A program made the position numbers and the translations under genes. A stretch of 55,924 nt of DNA from CAZBWP01 sp964630265 (lineage in GTDB: Bacteria > Pseudomonadota > Alphaproteobacteria > Rhodospirillales > Defluviicoccaceae): contig CAZVRW010000019.1 of the NCBI GenBank assembly GCA_964630265.1, forward strand, positions 1-55,924. Direction: 5' to 3'. The first letter of the stretch is position 1; every line of letters begins with the position of its first letter. Positions 24,467-33,771 of this stretch are shown in pieces. Below the pieces are notes generated by a model. It had not been told where the DNA came from, made no database searches, and saw only the letters and a list, made by a program, of their open reading frames with translations.

Positions 24467-25045
24467 ATGGATCTCAACGCGTTCTTCGATGCCGAACTCG
24501 ACGCGCACGCCGCCACCCTGGCGGTGACGCGCGAGGCGGTACGCGAACCGTTCGCCCGGCTGGTCGCGGCGGCTGCGACGGCCGTCCGCGGTGGCGGCAA
24601 GCTCCTGTTCTTCGGCAACGGCGGCAGTGCTGGCGACGCCCAGCACTTGGCGACCGAACTGGCCGTGCGCTACCGCGTCGACCGGGCGCCGATTGCCGCG
24701 CTGGCATTGACCACCGACACCTCGGCGCTCACCGCCATCGGCAACGATTTCGGCTTCGACAGCCTGTTCGCCCGCCAGGTCGAGGCGCTGGCGCGGCCGG
24801 AGGACGTCTGCGTCGGCATTTCCACCTCGGGCATGAGCGAGAACGTCATCCAGGGTCTGCTCGCCGCCCGCGCCCGCGGTTGCGTCGCCGCCGGCCTGGG
24901 CGGTCGCGACGGTGGACGCATGGCGGCGGTGGCCGACCCCTTCCTGGTGGTGCCGGTGGACAGCACCGCGCGTATCCAGGAGATGCACATCACGCTCGGG
25001 CAGATGCTGTGCGCGGCGCTCGAAATCGAACTGGGGCTGGTGTGA
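24467..25045 (+). CDS. gmhA: Sedoheptulose-7-phosphate isomerase
   Basis: 192 residues, standard for GmhA, with a SIS domain: LLFFGNGGSAGDAQHLATEL (phosphate-binding loop, about 45-64), VGISTSGMSENVIQ and the C-terminal QEMHITLGQML with the catalytic-region His. It converts sedoheptulose-7-phosphate to D-glycero-D-manno-heptose-7-phosphate, the first step of LPS core heptose. AGAAGG lies 6 nt before ATG 24467, which decides against the longer frame. Its stop overlaps the hldE start (TGATG), so the first two pathway enzymes are coupled. Confidence 0.95.
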   Translation: MDLNAFFDAELDAHAATLAVTREAVREPFARLVAAAATAVRGGGKLLFFGNGGSAGDAQHLATELAVRYRVDRAPIAALALTTDTSALTAIGNDFGFDSLFARQVEALARPEDVCVGISTSGMSENVIQGLLAARARGCVAAGLGGRDGGRMAAVADPFLVVPVDSTARIQEMHITLGQMLCAALEIELGLV

Positions 25046-26508
25046 TGGCCGAGCGCGCGGCGATGGCGGCCCTGCTCGCGCGCCTCGCCGACGTCCGCGC
25101 CCTGGTCGTCGGCGACATCATGCTGGATTGCTTCGTGTCCGGCTCGGTGCGCCGCATCTCGCCCGAGGCGCCGATCCCGGTGCTGCGGGTGGAGAGCGAA
25201 TCCGCCATGCTGGGCGGGGCCGGCAACGTGGTTCGCAACCTGCTCGCCGCTGGCAGCCGCGCCCGTCTCGTGGCGGTCGTCGGCGAGGATGCGGCCGGCG
25301 AGGAGGTTCGCCGCCTGCTTGGTCGGGCCAATCGCAGCGCCTTCGGGCTGATCAACGATGCCGGCCGCCACACCACCATCAAGACCCGTTTCATCGCCGA
25401 GGCGCAGCAGATCATGCGCGCCGACCGGGAGACGACCGCGCCGCTGCCGGGGGACATCCGCCGTGCCGCGCACGATGCCGCCCGGACGCTGTTGCCGGAT
25501 TGCGGCGTGCTGATCCTCTCCGACTACGGCAAGGGCGTGCTCGATGGCGGCGTCGCTGCGGAGTTGATCGGCGAGGCGAGGGGCGCCGGCAAGGCCGTTG
25601 TCGTCGATCCCAAGGGCCGGGACTACGGCCGCTATCGCCACGCCAACGCGATCACGCCGAATCGGGCGGAGCTGTCCGAGGCCACCGGCATCGACACCAG
25701 CGAGACCGACCGGGTGATCGACGCCGCCGGCATGCTGATCGAACGTCATGACCTTGGCGCCGTCGTCGCCACCCTCGGCAAGGACGGGATGATCGTCGTC
25801 GAGGCCGATGGCACCGTCACCGAACTCGCTGCGGAGGCCCGCGACGTGTTCGACGTCTCCGGCGCCGGGGATACGGTGGTGGCGATCATCGCCGCCGGCC
25901 TCGGCGCCGGCGCGCCGCTGCCGCTGGCGGCATCGCTGGCCAACATCGCCGCCAGCATCGTCGTCGGCAAGGTGGGCACCGCCGTTGCCTACGCCCAGGA
26001 GCTGACAGATGCCTTGCGCCATCGCGACCTCAGCCGCGCCGAGGCGAAGGTGCTCGGCTTGGCGCCAGCCCTCGACCACGTCGAGACGTGGCGGCACCAG
26101 GGGCTGCGCATCGGCTTCACCAATGGCTGCTTCGATCTGCTGCACCCCGGTCACATCTCGCTGCTTAGCCAGGCGCGGGCCCTCTGCGACAAACTGGTGA
26201 TCGGCCTCAACAGCGATGCCTCCGTGGCCCGCCTGAAGGGGCCGTCCCGGCCGGTCCAGGCGGAGGCGGCGCGGGCCACCGTGCTCGCGTCGCTGGCGCC
26301 GGTCGATCTCGTCGTCGTCTTCGAGGAGGATACGCCGCTCGACCTGATCACCGCCTTGCGCCCGGACGTGCTGGTGAAGGGCGCCGACTATCGTCGGGAC
26401 GAGGTCGTCGGTGCCGAACTCGTTGAAGCATGGGGTGGCGAGGTCCGCCTCGCCCGTATCGAGTCCGGCTTCAGCACCACTGCGACCATCGCGCGGCTTG
26501 TCGAGTGA
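25045..26508 (+). CDS. hldE: Bifunctional heptose-7-phosphate kinase / heptose-1-phosphate adenylyltransferase
   Basis: 487 residues, close to E. coli HldE (477). Residues 1 to about 325 form a ribokinase-like kinase (VVGDIMLDCFVSGSVRRISP, MLGGAGNVVRNL, and the anion hole with catalytic Asp in DVSGAGDTVVA). From about 350 there is a cytidylyltransferase-like domain with FTNGCFDLLHPGHISLL, containing the nucleotide-binding HxGH. It phosphorylates the heptose at C1 and then forms ADP-heptose for LPS core synthesis; its intermediate is heptose-1,7-bisphosphate, dephosphorylated by GmhB, which is not in this window. ATG 25045 overlaps the gmhA stop. Confidence 0.96.
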   Translation: MAERAAMAALLARLADVRALVVGDIMLDCFVSGSVRRISPEAPIPVLRVESESAMLGGAGNVVRNLLAAGSRARLVAVVGEDAAGEEVRRLLGRANRSAFGLINDAGRHTTIKTRFIAEAQQIMRADRETTAPLPGDIRRAAHDAARTLLPDCGVLILSDYGKGVLDGGVAAELIGEARGAGKAVVVDPKGRDYGRYRHANAITPNRAELSEATGIDTSETDRVIDAAGMLIERHDLGAVVATLGKDGMIVVEADGTVTELAAEARDVFDVSGAGDTVVAIIAAGLGAGAPLPLAASLANIAASIVVGKVGTAVAYAQELTDALRHRDLSRAEAKVLGLAPALDHVETWRHQGLRIGFTNGCFDLLHPGHISLLSQARALCDKLVIGLNSDASVARLKGPSRPVQAEAARATVLASLAPVDLVVVFEEDTPLDLITALRPDVLVKGADYRRDEVVGAELVEAWGGEVRLARIESGFSTTATIARLVE

Positions 26509-26531
26509 TCCGCGGCCGGCGGACCTGAGCC

Positions 26532-27731
26532 GTGCTGCGGCCGGACTCGCGCGGCGCGGCGGCCCTGCTGACGGGCCTCGTCGCCATCGGCCCGCTGTCG
26601 ACCGACATGTACCTGCCGGCGCTCCCGCAGATGACGCACGCCTTTTCGGCCGACGTCGGCACCGTGCAACTGACGCTCAGCGCTTTCCTCGCCGGTTTTG
26701 CCGCCGCCCAGCTCGTCTACGGCCCGATGTCGGACCGCTTCGGCCGCCGGCCCTGCCTGTTGGCGGGAATGGCGCTGTTTGTCGTTGCCAGCATCGCCAG
26801 CGTCTTCGCGCCCGATATCGAAACCCTGATCGCGGCCCGCTTCGTGCAGGCGGTTGGTGCGTGCGCCGGCCCGGTGATCGGGCGGGCGATGATTCGCGAC
26901 GTCCACACACCGGAGCGCGGCGCGCGGATGCTCGCCTACATCGGCTCGGCGATGGCGGTCGCGCCGTTGATCGCGCCGTCCATCGGCGGCCTGCTTGCGG
27001 TGCGATTCGGTTGGAGCAGCGTGTTCGTCGCGCTGTCTGCGATCGGCGTTACGCTGTTGATCACGGCAGCCTTGCTGATGCCCGAGACGAATCGCCGCCT
27101 TGATCCCGACGCCACGCGGCCGCTGCGCATGGTCGAACGCTATCGCCTGTTGCTGCTGTCGCGCACCTACGTTGCCTACACGGCGGCGAACGCCTGCGTT
27201 TTCGGCGGACTGTTCGCCTTCATCTCGGGGTCGTCGTTCGTCTTCATCGATTTCCTGGGCGTGCCGACCGAATGGTTCGGCGCCTGCTTCGCCACGGCGG
27301 TGGCCGGCTACATCGTGGGCACCGCGCTCACCGGCCGGCTGGTCAATCGCGTCGGCATCCCGCCGATGCTGCGGGCCGGCGCGGTCGTCGCCGGGGTGGC
27401 CGGGGCCGGGCTGGCGGCGCTGGCATGGGGCGGCGTCGCCACGATCGCCGCGGTGCTGGCGCCGATGTTCGTCTACATGATCGGCATGGGCATGGCGATG
27501 CCGACGGCGATGGCCGGTGCCATCGGCCCGTTCCCGCACATGGCCGGCGCGGCCTCGGCGCTGCTCGGCTTCGTGCAGATGACGGTCGCGGCGTTGGTCG
27601 GCTTCGCGGTCGGCCAGTGGGACGACGGCACCCAGGTGCCGATGACGACGGCGACGGCGCTGATGGGGCTCGGCGTCTTCGTCGCGGCGATGGTCGCGGC
27701 GAGGCAGCAACGGCATGCGGCGGTGACCTGA
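26532..27731 (+). CDS. Bcr/CflA-type MFS multidrug efflux transporter
   Basis: 399 residues with 12 predicted helices. The N-terminus GLVAIGPLSTDMYLPALPQM is the Bcr/CflA family signature, followed by the MFS loop motif YGPMSDRFGRRP (about 64-75) and the motif C-like GACAGPVIGRAMIRD. It is an inner-membrane drug:proton antiporter; individual substrates (bicyclomycin, chloramphenicol, sulphonamides in relatives) cannot be assigned. It begins with GTG 23 nt after hldE and may be co-transcribed with it. It converges with the PBP gene, 39 nt apart. Confidence 0.92.
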   Translation: MLRPDSRGAAALLTGLVAIGPLSTDMYLPALPQMTHAFSADVGTVQLTLSAFLAGFAAAQLVYGPMSDRFGRRPCLLAGMALFVVASIASVFAPDIETLIAARFVQAVGACAGPVIGRAMIRDVHTPERGARMLAYIGSAMAVAPLIAPSIGGLLAVRFGWSSVFVALSAIGVTLLITAALLMPETNRRLDPDATRPLRMVERYRLLLLSRTYVAYTAANACVFGGLFAFISGSSFVFIDFLGVPTEWFGACFATAVAGYIVGTALTGRLVNRVGIPPMLRAGAVVAGVAGAGLAALAWGGVATIAAVLAPMFVYMIGMGMAMPTAMAGAIGPFPHMAGAASALLGFVQMTVAALVGFAVGQWDDGTQVPMTTATALMGLGVFVAAMVAARQQRHAAVT

Positions 27732-27770
27732 CCGTCCCCGCCCGACTCTCGGCCGAACCGTTTTTCTGCG

Positions 27771-29777
27771 TCAGCCGCTGTGGCTGTCGATGGAGTCGAG
27801 CAGCCGTTCGAACAGGGTCCGGTCACTGACCGGTGGGCCTTGATACGGCGCCGCCGGCGCCGCGACGGCCGGTGAGCGATAGAGCGCGCGCGCCGGCAGG
27901 CCATCGTGGGCAGCCAGCATGAATCCCCGCCACAGCTGGGCCGGCAGGCTGCCGCCCGTCACCTTCTTCATCGGCGTGCCGTCGTCGTTGCCCATCCACA
28001 CGCCGGCGACCAGATCGGCGGTGTAGCCGACGAACCATGCGTCGCGGAAATTCTGACTGGTCCCCGTTTTGCCTGCGGCCGGGCGATCCAGACGTGCCGC
28101 CCGGCCGGTGCCGTGGTCGACCACGCGGCCCAGCATCGCGCTCATCGCCGCGACATCGTGCTCGGCGACGATGCGGCCCGTGGCGCGGCCGGCACGCTGG
28201 TAGAGCAGTCGGCCGTCCGCATCGTGGATCGTCACGATCGCGTACGGCCACGCCGCCAGTCCGCCGTTGGCGAACACCCCATAGGCGGCGGTGAGTTCGA
28301 GGAGATTGACCTCACCGGCGCCGAGGGCGACGCTGGGCGTCGCTGGCAACGGCGCGGTGATGCCGAGGCGTCGCGCGACGTCTCGCACTCGGGTGCGGCC
28401 GACCGCTTCCGAGAGGCGCACGGCGACCGTATTGACGGACTCCGTCAGCGCCTCACTCATGCTGATGTCGCCGCGATACCGATCGGTGAAGTTGCGCGGA
28501 CGCCAGCCCTCCACCGACACCGGCGCGTCGAGCACCCGGCTCTCGGGCGACCATCCGGCCTCCAGCGCGGCCAGGTAGACGAAGGGCTTGAAGGCGGAGC
28601 CCGGCTGCCGGCGGGCCTGGACGGCGCGGTTGAACTGGCTGCCGCGGTAGTCGCGACCGCCGACGAGGGCGCGCACCGCGCCGTCGGTGGAGAGGGCGAC
28701 CAGCGCCGCCTGACCGACGCGGGCCTCGGTCGCCGCGGCAGCGCCGACGGCACCGCGAACCTGGGTTTCCGCGAGGTGCTGGAGACCCGGATGCAGGGTG
28801 GTGGTGACCACGAGATCGTGGTCGCCGACAGCGACGAAATCGGGCACCAGTTCGAGAACCCAGTCGACGAACCAGCGGCTGCCACGACGCGGGCCGGCGA
28901 GGACGGCGGTCGATCCCCGGTGGCGGAGCGCTGCCGCGGCTTCGGCCTCGGTCATGAAGCCGGCGTCGACCATGGCGAGGAGCACCTGACGGGCGCGGCC
29001 GTCGGCGAGGTCGGGTCTCGCATGCGGGTTGTAGCGGGATGGCGCCCGGACAAGGCCGGCGAGCATCGCCGCCTGATAGGTGGAGACCCGTGCCGCCGGC
29101 ACGTCGAAATACTTGTGTGCCGCGGCATCGACGCCGTACGCGCCGGCGCCGAAATAGGCCCGGTTCAGATAGAGCGAGAGGATCTGGTCCTTGGTCAGCT
29201 TCTGTTCCAGCCACAGGGCGAGAAGCAACTCCTGGACCTTGCGCTTCGCCGTCCGATCATGGGTGAGGAACAGGTTCTTCGCCACCTGTTGGGTGATCGT
29301 GCTGCCGCCCTGGACGATGCGTCGGGCCTTGATGTTGACGATCGACGCGCGCAGCAGCCCCCGCGGATCGAGACCGAAATGATCGTAGAAGCGCCGATCC
29401 TCGGTGGCGAGGAACGCTGCGGGCAGCGCCGGCGGCAGATCGCTCACCTGGACCGGGACACCATACAGATCACCCGCCGTCGCCAGTTCCGTGCCGTCGC
29501 CGGCCAACACCCGAATGGATGGCTGACGGGTTGCGGCGATCGCCGCGTCGATATCCGGTAGATCAACAGCGTACCAAGCGACGAGTCCGCCGGCGCCCAG
29601 GATCAGCCAGATGGCGGTGATGGCCGACCAGCGGAGGCACCAACCCAGCCAGCGGCGGCGCGGCCTGGGCGCGGCCGTCTCGCGAGACGGCGGCGGCGCG
29701 GTCCGGCGCGGCACGATCGGGCGGTCAGCGCGGAGTTTCGACTTTGGCATGACGAGCGGATGTGTCACGTTTTCCAC
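27771..29777 (-). CDS. Class A penicillin-binding protein (PBP1A/1C-like)
   Basis: 668 residues. A basic cytoplasmic tail and one membrane helix (about 52-70) precede a GT51 transglycosylase with EDRRFYDHFG (catalytic Glu) and GGSTITQQVAKNLFL. The transpeptidase follows: active Ser394 and Lys397 in PGSAFKPF, SVNT (S-x-N) and Lys570 in GKTGTS. It polymerises and cross-links peptidoglycan. The size is smaller than typical PBP1A (about 800), and there is no OB-like insertion. The longest start is GTG 29777; ATG 29750 would remove nine residues, and the residue numbers given count from GTG. It diverges from the rfb operon. Confidence 0.93.
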   Translation of the reverse strand: MENVTHPLVMPKSKLRADRPIVPRRTAPPPSRETAAPRPRRRWLGWCLRWSAITAIWLILGAGGLVAWYAVDLPDIDAAIAATRQPSIRVLAGDGTELATAGDLYGVPVQVSDLPPALPAAFLATEDRRFYDHFGLDPRGLLRASIVNIKARRIVQGGSTITQQVAKNLFLTHDRTAKRKVQELLLALWLEQKLTKDQILSLYLNRAYFGAGAYGVDAAAHKYFDVPAARVSTYQAAMLAGLVRAPSRYNPHARPDLADGRARQVLLAMVDAGFMTEAEAAAALRHRGSTAVLAGPRRGSRWFVDWVLELVPDFVAVGDHDLVVTTTLHPGLQHLAETQVRGAVGAAAATEARVGQAALVALSTDGAVRALVGGRDYRGSQFNRAVQARRQPGSAFKPFVYLAALEAGWSPESRVLDAPVSVEGWRPRNFTDRYRGDISMSEALTESVNTVAVRLSEAVGRTRVRDVARRLGITAPLPATPSVALGAGEVNLLELTAAYGVFANGGLAAWPYAIVTIHDADGRLLYQRAGRATGRIVAEHDVAAMSAMLGRVVDHGTGRAARLDRPAAGKTGTSQNFRDAWFVGYTADLVAGVWMGNDDGTPMKKVTGGSLPAQLWRGFMLAAHDGLPARALYRSPAVAAPAAPYQGPPVSDRTLFERLLDSIDSHSG

Positions 29778-30180
29778 GAGATCGATAGCCGGGGCGGGGG
29801 CCCAACCATAAACCGCTGAAATGTGGCGCTTTCACGGCACGGCTCGGCTGTCGCAGCGGTACGCCGGGCGCGTTGAGGCCGATGATCGATCGTCGATTCG
29901 GTCGGAGATGAGCGCCGGTCGACAGAGCCGGCGCCGCGCCGCGATGGCTGCAGGCCACGCTTTCGGGCCATGCCTCTGGGCCATGCCTTTTGGGGCGGCG
30001 GCGTGGTTGGCTCACCCGAATCATCGGCGAAAGGATGAAATCACTCGCGTCAAAGGTGTGTGCTCGGTCTGCGTCTGGCTTGAATCCCAGCCGATGGCCG
30101 GATAGGGTTACTCGCGCGGCGCCGTCCGCCGCGACGATGCGCGCCGCCTCCCGCCTCGAACCGCGTTCCGGATTGCCGCC
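29778..30180. other. Intergenic region between PBP gene and rfbC, with 13-bp repeats
   Basis: 403 bp with no convincing gene in any frame. It should contain the divergent promoters of the PBP gene and the rfbCBDA operon, but no confident -35/-10 pair was found. The only clear structure is the short 13-bp repeat array at 29952-29990. Confidence 0.5.
29952..29990. repeat. 13-bp tandem repeat, three copies
   Basis: Units AGGCCACGCTTTC, GGGCCATGCCTCT and GGGCCATGCCTTT follow each other without gaps; the last two differ at one base. Function unknown. Confidence 0.75.
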
Positions 30181-30732
30181 ATGAAGATCGAAGCCAGCGT
30201 CCTTGCGGATGTGCTGATGATCACGCCCAAGCGGTTTGGCGATGCCCGCGGGTTCTTCTCGGAAACCTACAGCAAGCCGGCGTTCGCCGCGGCGGGATTG
30301 CGGATCGAGTTCGTGCAGGACAATCATAGCTATTCCGCCGCACCGGGCGTCGTGCGCGGTCTACACTATCAGTTGCCGCCGGCGGCGCAGGACAAGCTGG
30401 TGCGGGTGGTGCGGGGCGCGATCCTTGATGTCGCCGTCGACATCCGCCGCCACTCTCCCACCTTCGGTCGCCACGTCGCCCTCAGGCTCAGCGCCGACGC
30501 TGGGAACCAAGCGTTGGTGCCGGCCGGCTTCGCCCATGGATTTTGTACCCTCGAGCCGGACACCGAGGTCCTGTACAAGGTGAGCGTGCCGTATGCGCCC
30601 GACCTGGAGCGGGGCATTCTATGGAACGATCCCAACCTCGGCATCGACTGGCCCGTCGATGCGACCGCCGCCGTCGTCTCCGATCGCGACCTCGTCCACC
30701 CGCGTCTCCGCGATGCCGTCGACCTGTTCTGA
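30181..30732 (+). CDS. rfbC: dTDP-4-dehydrorhamnose 3,5-epimerase
   Basis: 183 residues, normal for RmlC. Motifs are RFGDARGFFSETY, FVQDNHSYS and VVRGLHYQLPP with the catalytic His62, then RVVRGAILDVAVDIRR and PAGFAHGFCTLEP of the cupin fold. It epimerises dTDP-4-keto-6-deoxyglucose at C3 and C5, the third step of dTDP-L-rhamnose synthesis. It is first in the order rfbC-rfbB-rfbD-rfbA, so all four enzymes of the pathway are present. Confidence 0.96.
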   Translation: MKIEASVLADVLMITPKRFGDARGFFSETYSKPAFAAAGLRIEFVQDNHSYSAAPGVVRGLHYQLPPAAQDKLVRVVRGAILDVAVDIRRHSPTFGRHVALRLSADAGNQALVPAGFAHGFCTLEPDTEVLYKVSVPYAPDLERGILWNDPNLGIDWPVDATAAVVSDRDLVHPRLRDAVDLF

Positions 30733-30799
30733 GCGGCGCGGCGCCGGAGAGGGTCGCACGGTGCCGGGGGGTGGCTGACGAAATGGAACGGAAGCCCCT

Positions 30800-31879
30800 A
30801 TGAAGCTTTTGGTCACGGGAGGAGCCGGCTTCATCGGCTCGGCGGTGGTCCGGCACATTCTCGAGCAGACGGACGACACCGCGATCGTCCTCGACAAGCT
30901 GACCTACGCCGCCAACCCGGCTTTCCAGGCGCTGTGGGGGAGCCATCCGCGCTGCGGCTTCGAGCAGGCCGACATTGGCGATGCGGCCGCCGTGCAGGCG
31001 ATCCTGGCGCGCCATCGGCCGGACGCGGTGTTGCACCTCGCGGCGGAAAGCCATGTGGACCGGTCGATCGAGGGGCCGGGCGCCTTCGTGCAGTCCAACA
31101 TCGTCGGCACCTACGTGCTGCTCGACGCGACGCTGGCCCATTGGCGCGGCCTGGCGCCGGCGGCCCGGGACGCCTTCCGCTTCCACCATGTTTCCACCGA
31201 CGAAGTGTTCGGCTCACTTGGGCCGACCGGTCTGTTCACGGAAGAGACGCGCTACGATCCGCGTTCCCCCTACTCGGCATCCAAGGCTGCCTCCGACCAT
31301 CTGGCGCGGGCATGGCACGAGACCTATGGCCTGCCGGTGATCGTCACCAACTGCTCGAACAACTACGGCCCCTATCAGTTCCCGGAAAAGCTGATCCCGC
31401 TGATGATCATCAGGGCGCTGGCCGGGGAGTCGCTGCCCGTCTACGGCCGCGGCGACAACGTCCGCGACTGGCTCTACGTGGACGACCACGCGGCGGCGCT
31501 GAATCTGGTGCTGCGCCGGGGGAGGGTGGGCGAGACCTACAACATCGGCGGCCGGTCGGAGCGCACCAACTTGGCCGTGGTCCGCGCCGTCTGTGCGCTG
31601 CTGGACGAACTGGCACCGGCCTCGCGGCACTGTCCGCACGACCGGCTGATCAGCTTCGTCGCCGATCGGCCCGGCCATGACGCGCGCTACGCCATCGACT
31701 GCGCGAAGATTGAGCGGGACCTCGGCTGGACGCCGCGTGAGAGCTTTGAGAGCGGTCTCGCCCGCACCGTCCGCTGGTATCTGGACAACGCCGATTGGTG
31801 GCAGCCGATCCGCGCCGAACGCTATGCCGGTCAGCGCCTGGGGCTGGACCGGGCGTCGGCGCTGCCGCGGGATGGGTGA
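30800..31879 (+). CDS. rfbB: dTDP-glucose 4,6-dehydratase
   Basis: 359 residues of the extended SDR family. The NAD site is MKLLVTGGAGFIGSAVVRHI, the active-site region is FHHVSTDEVFGSLG (Thr-Asp-Glu) and the catalytic YxxxK is in SPYSASKAASDHL. It converts dTDP-glucose to dTDP-4-keto-6-deoxyglucose, the second step to rhamnose. It lies 67 nt after rfbC, and rfbD begins 4 nt after its stop. Confidence 0.97.
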   Translation: MKLLVTGGAGFIGSAVVRHILEQTDDTAIVLDKLTYAANPAFQALWGSHPRCGFEQADIGDAAAVQAILARHRPDAVLHLAAESHVDRSIEGPGAFVQSNIVGTYVLLDATLAHWRGLAPAARDAFRFHHVSTDEVFGSLGPTGLFTEETRYDPRSPYSASKAASDHLARAWHETYGLPVIVTNCSNNYGPYQFPEKLIPLMIIRALAGESLPVYGRGDNVRDWLYVDDHAAALNLVLRRGRVGETYNIGGRSERTNLAVVRAVCALLDELAPASRHCPHDRLISFVADRPGHDARYAIDCAKIERDLGWTPRESFESGLARTVRWYLDNADWWQPIRAERYAGQRLGLDRASALPRDG

Positions 31880-31883
31880 GGCG

Positions 31884-32780
31884 ATGGCGCGGCTGCTCGT
31901 CACCGGCTGCAAGGGCCAGGTCGGCGCCGAGGTGATGCGGCGGGCGCCGTTGCATGGGCACGCCGCCGTCGGCTGCGACCTGCCGGAGTTAGACATCACC
32001 GATCCCGCCGGCGTCGCGGCGGCGCTCGATGGTTGCGCCGTGCTGATCAATGCGGCAGCGTATACGGCCGTCGACAAGGCCGAGTCCGAACCGGAACGGG
32101 CCTACGCGGTCAACGAGACCGGCCCGCGCGTCCTCGCCGCCGCCTGTGCCGCCCGGGGCGTGCCGTTACTGCACATCTCCACCGACTACGTGTTCGACGG
32201 CAGCAAGGCTGGCGCCTGGGTCGAGGACGATCCTGTCGCGCCGCTCGGCGTTTACGGTGCCTCGAAGGCGGCGGGTGAGGCGGCGGTACGCGAGACTTGG
32301 CCGGACCACCTGATCCTCCGCACCAGCTGGGTCTACGCCGCGCACGGCGGCAATTTCGTCCATACCATGTTGCGGCTCGGCGCGGAGCGGGATGAACTGC
32401 GCGTCGTCGACGACCAGATCGGCGCGCCGACGGCGGCGGGCGACATCGCCGAGGCGCTGCTCATTGTCGCCGGCGCCTATGCGCGGGGCGATCGCGACCG
32501 CTTCGGCACCTTCCACTACACCGCCGAGGGCACCACCAGCTGGGCCGGCTTCGCCGACGCCATCTTCGACGCCGCCGCGTACGTCTGGGGCCGGCGCCCG
32601 GTGGTGACGCCGATCCCGACCGCCGCCTATCCGACCCCGGCCCGCCGGCCTGCCAATTCCGTCCTGGACTGCAGCCGGATCATCGCCGCCTTTGCGCCAC
32701 CCCGCCGCCCCTGGCGTGTCGCGCTGACCGAGGTGATGGACGAGATCGTCGACACCTTGCGCAGGGAGACCCCCACATGA
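31884..32780 (+). CDS. rfbD: dTDP-4-dehydrorhamnose reductase
   Basis: 298 residues, standard for RmlD. The Rossmann start is ARLLVTGCKGQVG, followed by LLHISTDYVFDG and the catalytic YGASKAAGE. It reduces dTDP-4-keto-L-rhamnose with NAD(P)H to give dTDP-L-rhamnose. ATG 31884 gives the usual N-terminus; an in-frame ATG at 31872 would overlap rfbB by 8 nt and add four residues. Its stop overlaps the rfbA start (ATGA). Confidence 0.95.
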   Translation: MARLLVTGCKGQVGAEVMRRAPLHGHAAVGCDLPELDITDPAGVAAALDGCAVLINAAAYTAVDKAESEPERAYAVNETGPRVLAAACAARGVPLLHISTDYVFDGSKAGAWVEDDPVAPLGVYGASKAAGEAAVRETWPDHLILRTSWVYAAHGGNFVHTMLRLGAERDELRVVDDQIGAPTAAGDIAEALLIVAGAYARGDRDRFGTFHYTAEGTTSWAGFADAIFDAAAYVWGRRPVVTPIPTAAYPTPARRPANSVLDCSRIIAAFAPPRRPWRVALTEVMDEIVDTLRRETPT

Positions 32781-33706
32781 TCCGAGACGACATCCGCGGC
32801 ATCATCCTCGCCGGCGGCAGTGGCACGCGGCTCTATCCGGTGACGAACGCGCTCAGCAAGCAGCTGCTGCCGATCTACGACAAGCCGCTGATCTACTATC
32901 CCCTGTCGGTGCTGATGTTCGCCGGCATCCGGACCATCCTGATCATCACCACGCCGGAGCATCGCGCGCTCTATGAGCAGCAGCTCGGCGACGGCAGCCA
33001 GTGGGGTCTGAGCCTGGTCTACGCCGAGCAGCCGAAGCCGGAGGGGCTGGCGCAGGCGTTCCTCATCGGTCGGTCGTTCATCGGCGACAAGCGCGTGGCG
33101 CTGATCCTCGGCGACAACGTGTTGTTCGGCCATGGTCTGACCGACCTGTTGACGCGGGCGGTCGCCCGCGAGGAGGGGGCGACGGTCTTCGCCTATCAGG
33201 TCGCCGACCCGGAGCGCTATGGCATCGTCGATTTCGACGTCGACGGCCGGCCGCTGCGACTGATGGAAAAACCCCAGATCCCGCCGAGCAACTGGGCGCT
33301 CACCGGCCTCTATTTCTACGACAACGAGGTCATCGACATCGCCGCCGCCGTCAAGCCGTCGTGGCGCGGTGAACTGGAGATCACCGATGTCAACCAGACC
33401 TACCTGGATCGCGGCCGGCTTTCGGTCGAGCGGCTGGGCCGCGGTTTCGCCTGGCTGGATACCGGCACGTTCCAGTCGATGCTCCAGGCGGCCGACTTCG
33501 TCCGCATCATCGAAGAGCGCACCGGGCTGAAGATCGCTTGTGTCGAGGAGGTGGCGCTCAATATGAACTTCATCGACGTGGATCAGGTGGAGCGGCTGGC
33601 AGCGCCGCTGGACAAGAGCGGCTACGGCGCCTATCTGCGCGAGATCGTCGAGTATCGTCGGCGCGACGCCGGACCGCATCGCTTCGTCGCCGGCGCACGC
33701 GGGTAA
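32777..33706 (+). CDS. rfbA: Glucose-1-phosphate thymidylyltransferase
   Basis: 309 residues, slightly longer than E. coli RmlA (293). The signature is IILAGGSGTRLYPVTNALSK followed by KQLLPIYDKPLIYYPL, then LILGDNVLFGHG with the metal-binding Asp. It couples dTTP and glucose-1-phosphate to dTDP-glucose, the first step, and is feedback-inhibited by dTDP-rhamnose in known members. It is the last gene of the four-gene rhamnose operon. Confidence 0.97.
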   Translation: MIRDDIRGIILAGGSGTRLYPVTNALSKQLLPIYDKPLIYYPLSVLMFAGIRTILIITTPEHRALYEQQLGDGSQWGLSLVYAEQPKPEGLAQAFLIGRSFIGDKRVALILGDNVLFGHGLTDLLTRAVAREEGATVFAYQVADPERYGIVDFDVDGRPLRLMEKPQIPPSNWALTGLYFYDNEVIDIAAAVKPSWRGELEITDVNQTYLDRGRLSVERLGRGFAWLDTGTFQSMLQAADFVRIIEERTGLKIACVEEVALNMNFIDVDQVERLAAPLDKSGYGAYLREIVEYRRRDAGPHRFVAGARG

Positions 33707-33771
33707 GGCAGCACCGCCCCGCACGGCGCAGACCGGCGCGACGCGCGACCACCAGCGGATCAACCGGGGGC

